Shown here piece after piece: positions 63,887-64,000 of a DNA stretch of 64,000 nucleotides (position 1 is the stretch's first letter; the number at the start of each line of letters is the position of its first letter). The notes under the pieces are model-generated. The model ran no database searches. It worked only from the letters and a program-made list of their open reading frames with translations, and was not told the DNA's origin. A program made the translations under genes and the position numbers. Source of the stretch: an uncultured Bacillota bacterium (lineage in GTDB: Bacteria; Bacillota; Clostridia; Lachnospirales; Lachnospiraceae); assembly GCA_958352855.1 (NCBI GenBank), contig CATWQE010000009.1, positions 1 through 64,000 on the forward strand. Reading direction: 5' to 3'.

Positions 63887-64000
63887 TGTATCTCCCTCAT
63901 AATTCTATTATTTTTTCCCATTCTTTTTTTACATTCGCAGTCAAGATTTTCTAAATCTGAAGTATTCTCCGGACATTTTTCTGAAATTCTATATTCCATC

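Overview
The window looks like a chromosomal segment of a low-GC, anaerobic gut Firmicute of the Lachnospiraceae, most like a Blautia or a close relative. This rests on gene content and style only: a Clostridia-type V-ATPase operon, many carbohydrate ABC systems without their own ATPase, YesMN-type sensor/regulator pairs, AggAgg-type ribosome binding sites with several TTG starts, and small Lachnospiraceae-type hypothetical proteins. No rRNA, tRNA or CRISPR array was recognised. Almost all genes lie on the minus strand. || Layout. 0-2 kb: FGGY sugar kinase and a decayed Rpn-type nuclease gene. 2.3-14.6 kb: a glycoside-use locus with a GH2 enzyme, a xylose-isomerase-like TIM barrel protein, two Gfo/Idh/MocA oxidoreductases, two permeases, a binding lipoprotein, a YesMN two-component pair and a DUF2804 protein. 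14.8-15.1 kb: a compact type I toxin-antitoxin-like locus with a 30-residue toxin. 15.3-18.4 kb: a three-gene cassette of a membrane protein, a radical SAM/SPASM enzyme and a secreted membrane protein ending in a Cys-Ala repeat tail. 18.6-27.3 kb: a nine-gene V-type ATPase operon whose proteolipid keeps the sodium-binding residues. 27.4-30.6 kb: an orphan sugar-binding lipoprotein, an AI-2E/YtvI-type membrane protein and an RluA pseudouridine synthase. 30.6-37.8 kb: a very AT-rich island with a bacteriocin-type ABC exporter pair, an agr-like quorum-sensing set (AgrC, AgrB, LytTR regulator) without a visible AgrD, and 1.1 kb with only micro-ORFs. 37.8-41.4 kb: an aconitase and a CdaR/PucR-type regulator. 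41.5-42.6 kb: the intact Rpn-type gene that is the twin of the remnant at 2 kb. 42.6-50.8 kb: arabinose isomerase, an AraC regulator and a beta-glucoside operon (GH1, LacI, ABC system) with LacI-like operators. 51-57.6 kb: YfcC transporter plus PepD dipeptidase, a TetR regulator, an EamA exporter, the MsmX-type sugar ABC ATPase and a small hypothetical gene; a TAATCATGATTA palindrome recurs here. 57.6-60.6 kb: glucose-6-phosphate isomerase, a membrane protein and MTA/SAH nucleosidase. 60.7-62.5 kb: an AbiL-like (RloA/RloB) defence pair. 62.7-63.9 kb: an MFS transporter. || How the genes may work together: the two sugar importers (2-10 kb and 47-50 kb) have no ATPase of their own and most likely share the MsmX-type ATPase at 56 kb. 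Sugars released by GH2 and GH1 enter through Pgi, AraA and the kinase. The best candidates for undescribed biology are the radical SAM/Cys-Ala-tail cassette, the agr plus exporter island, and the oxidoreductase-rich glycoside locus.
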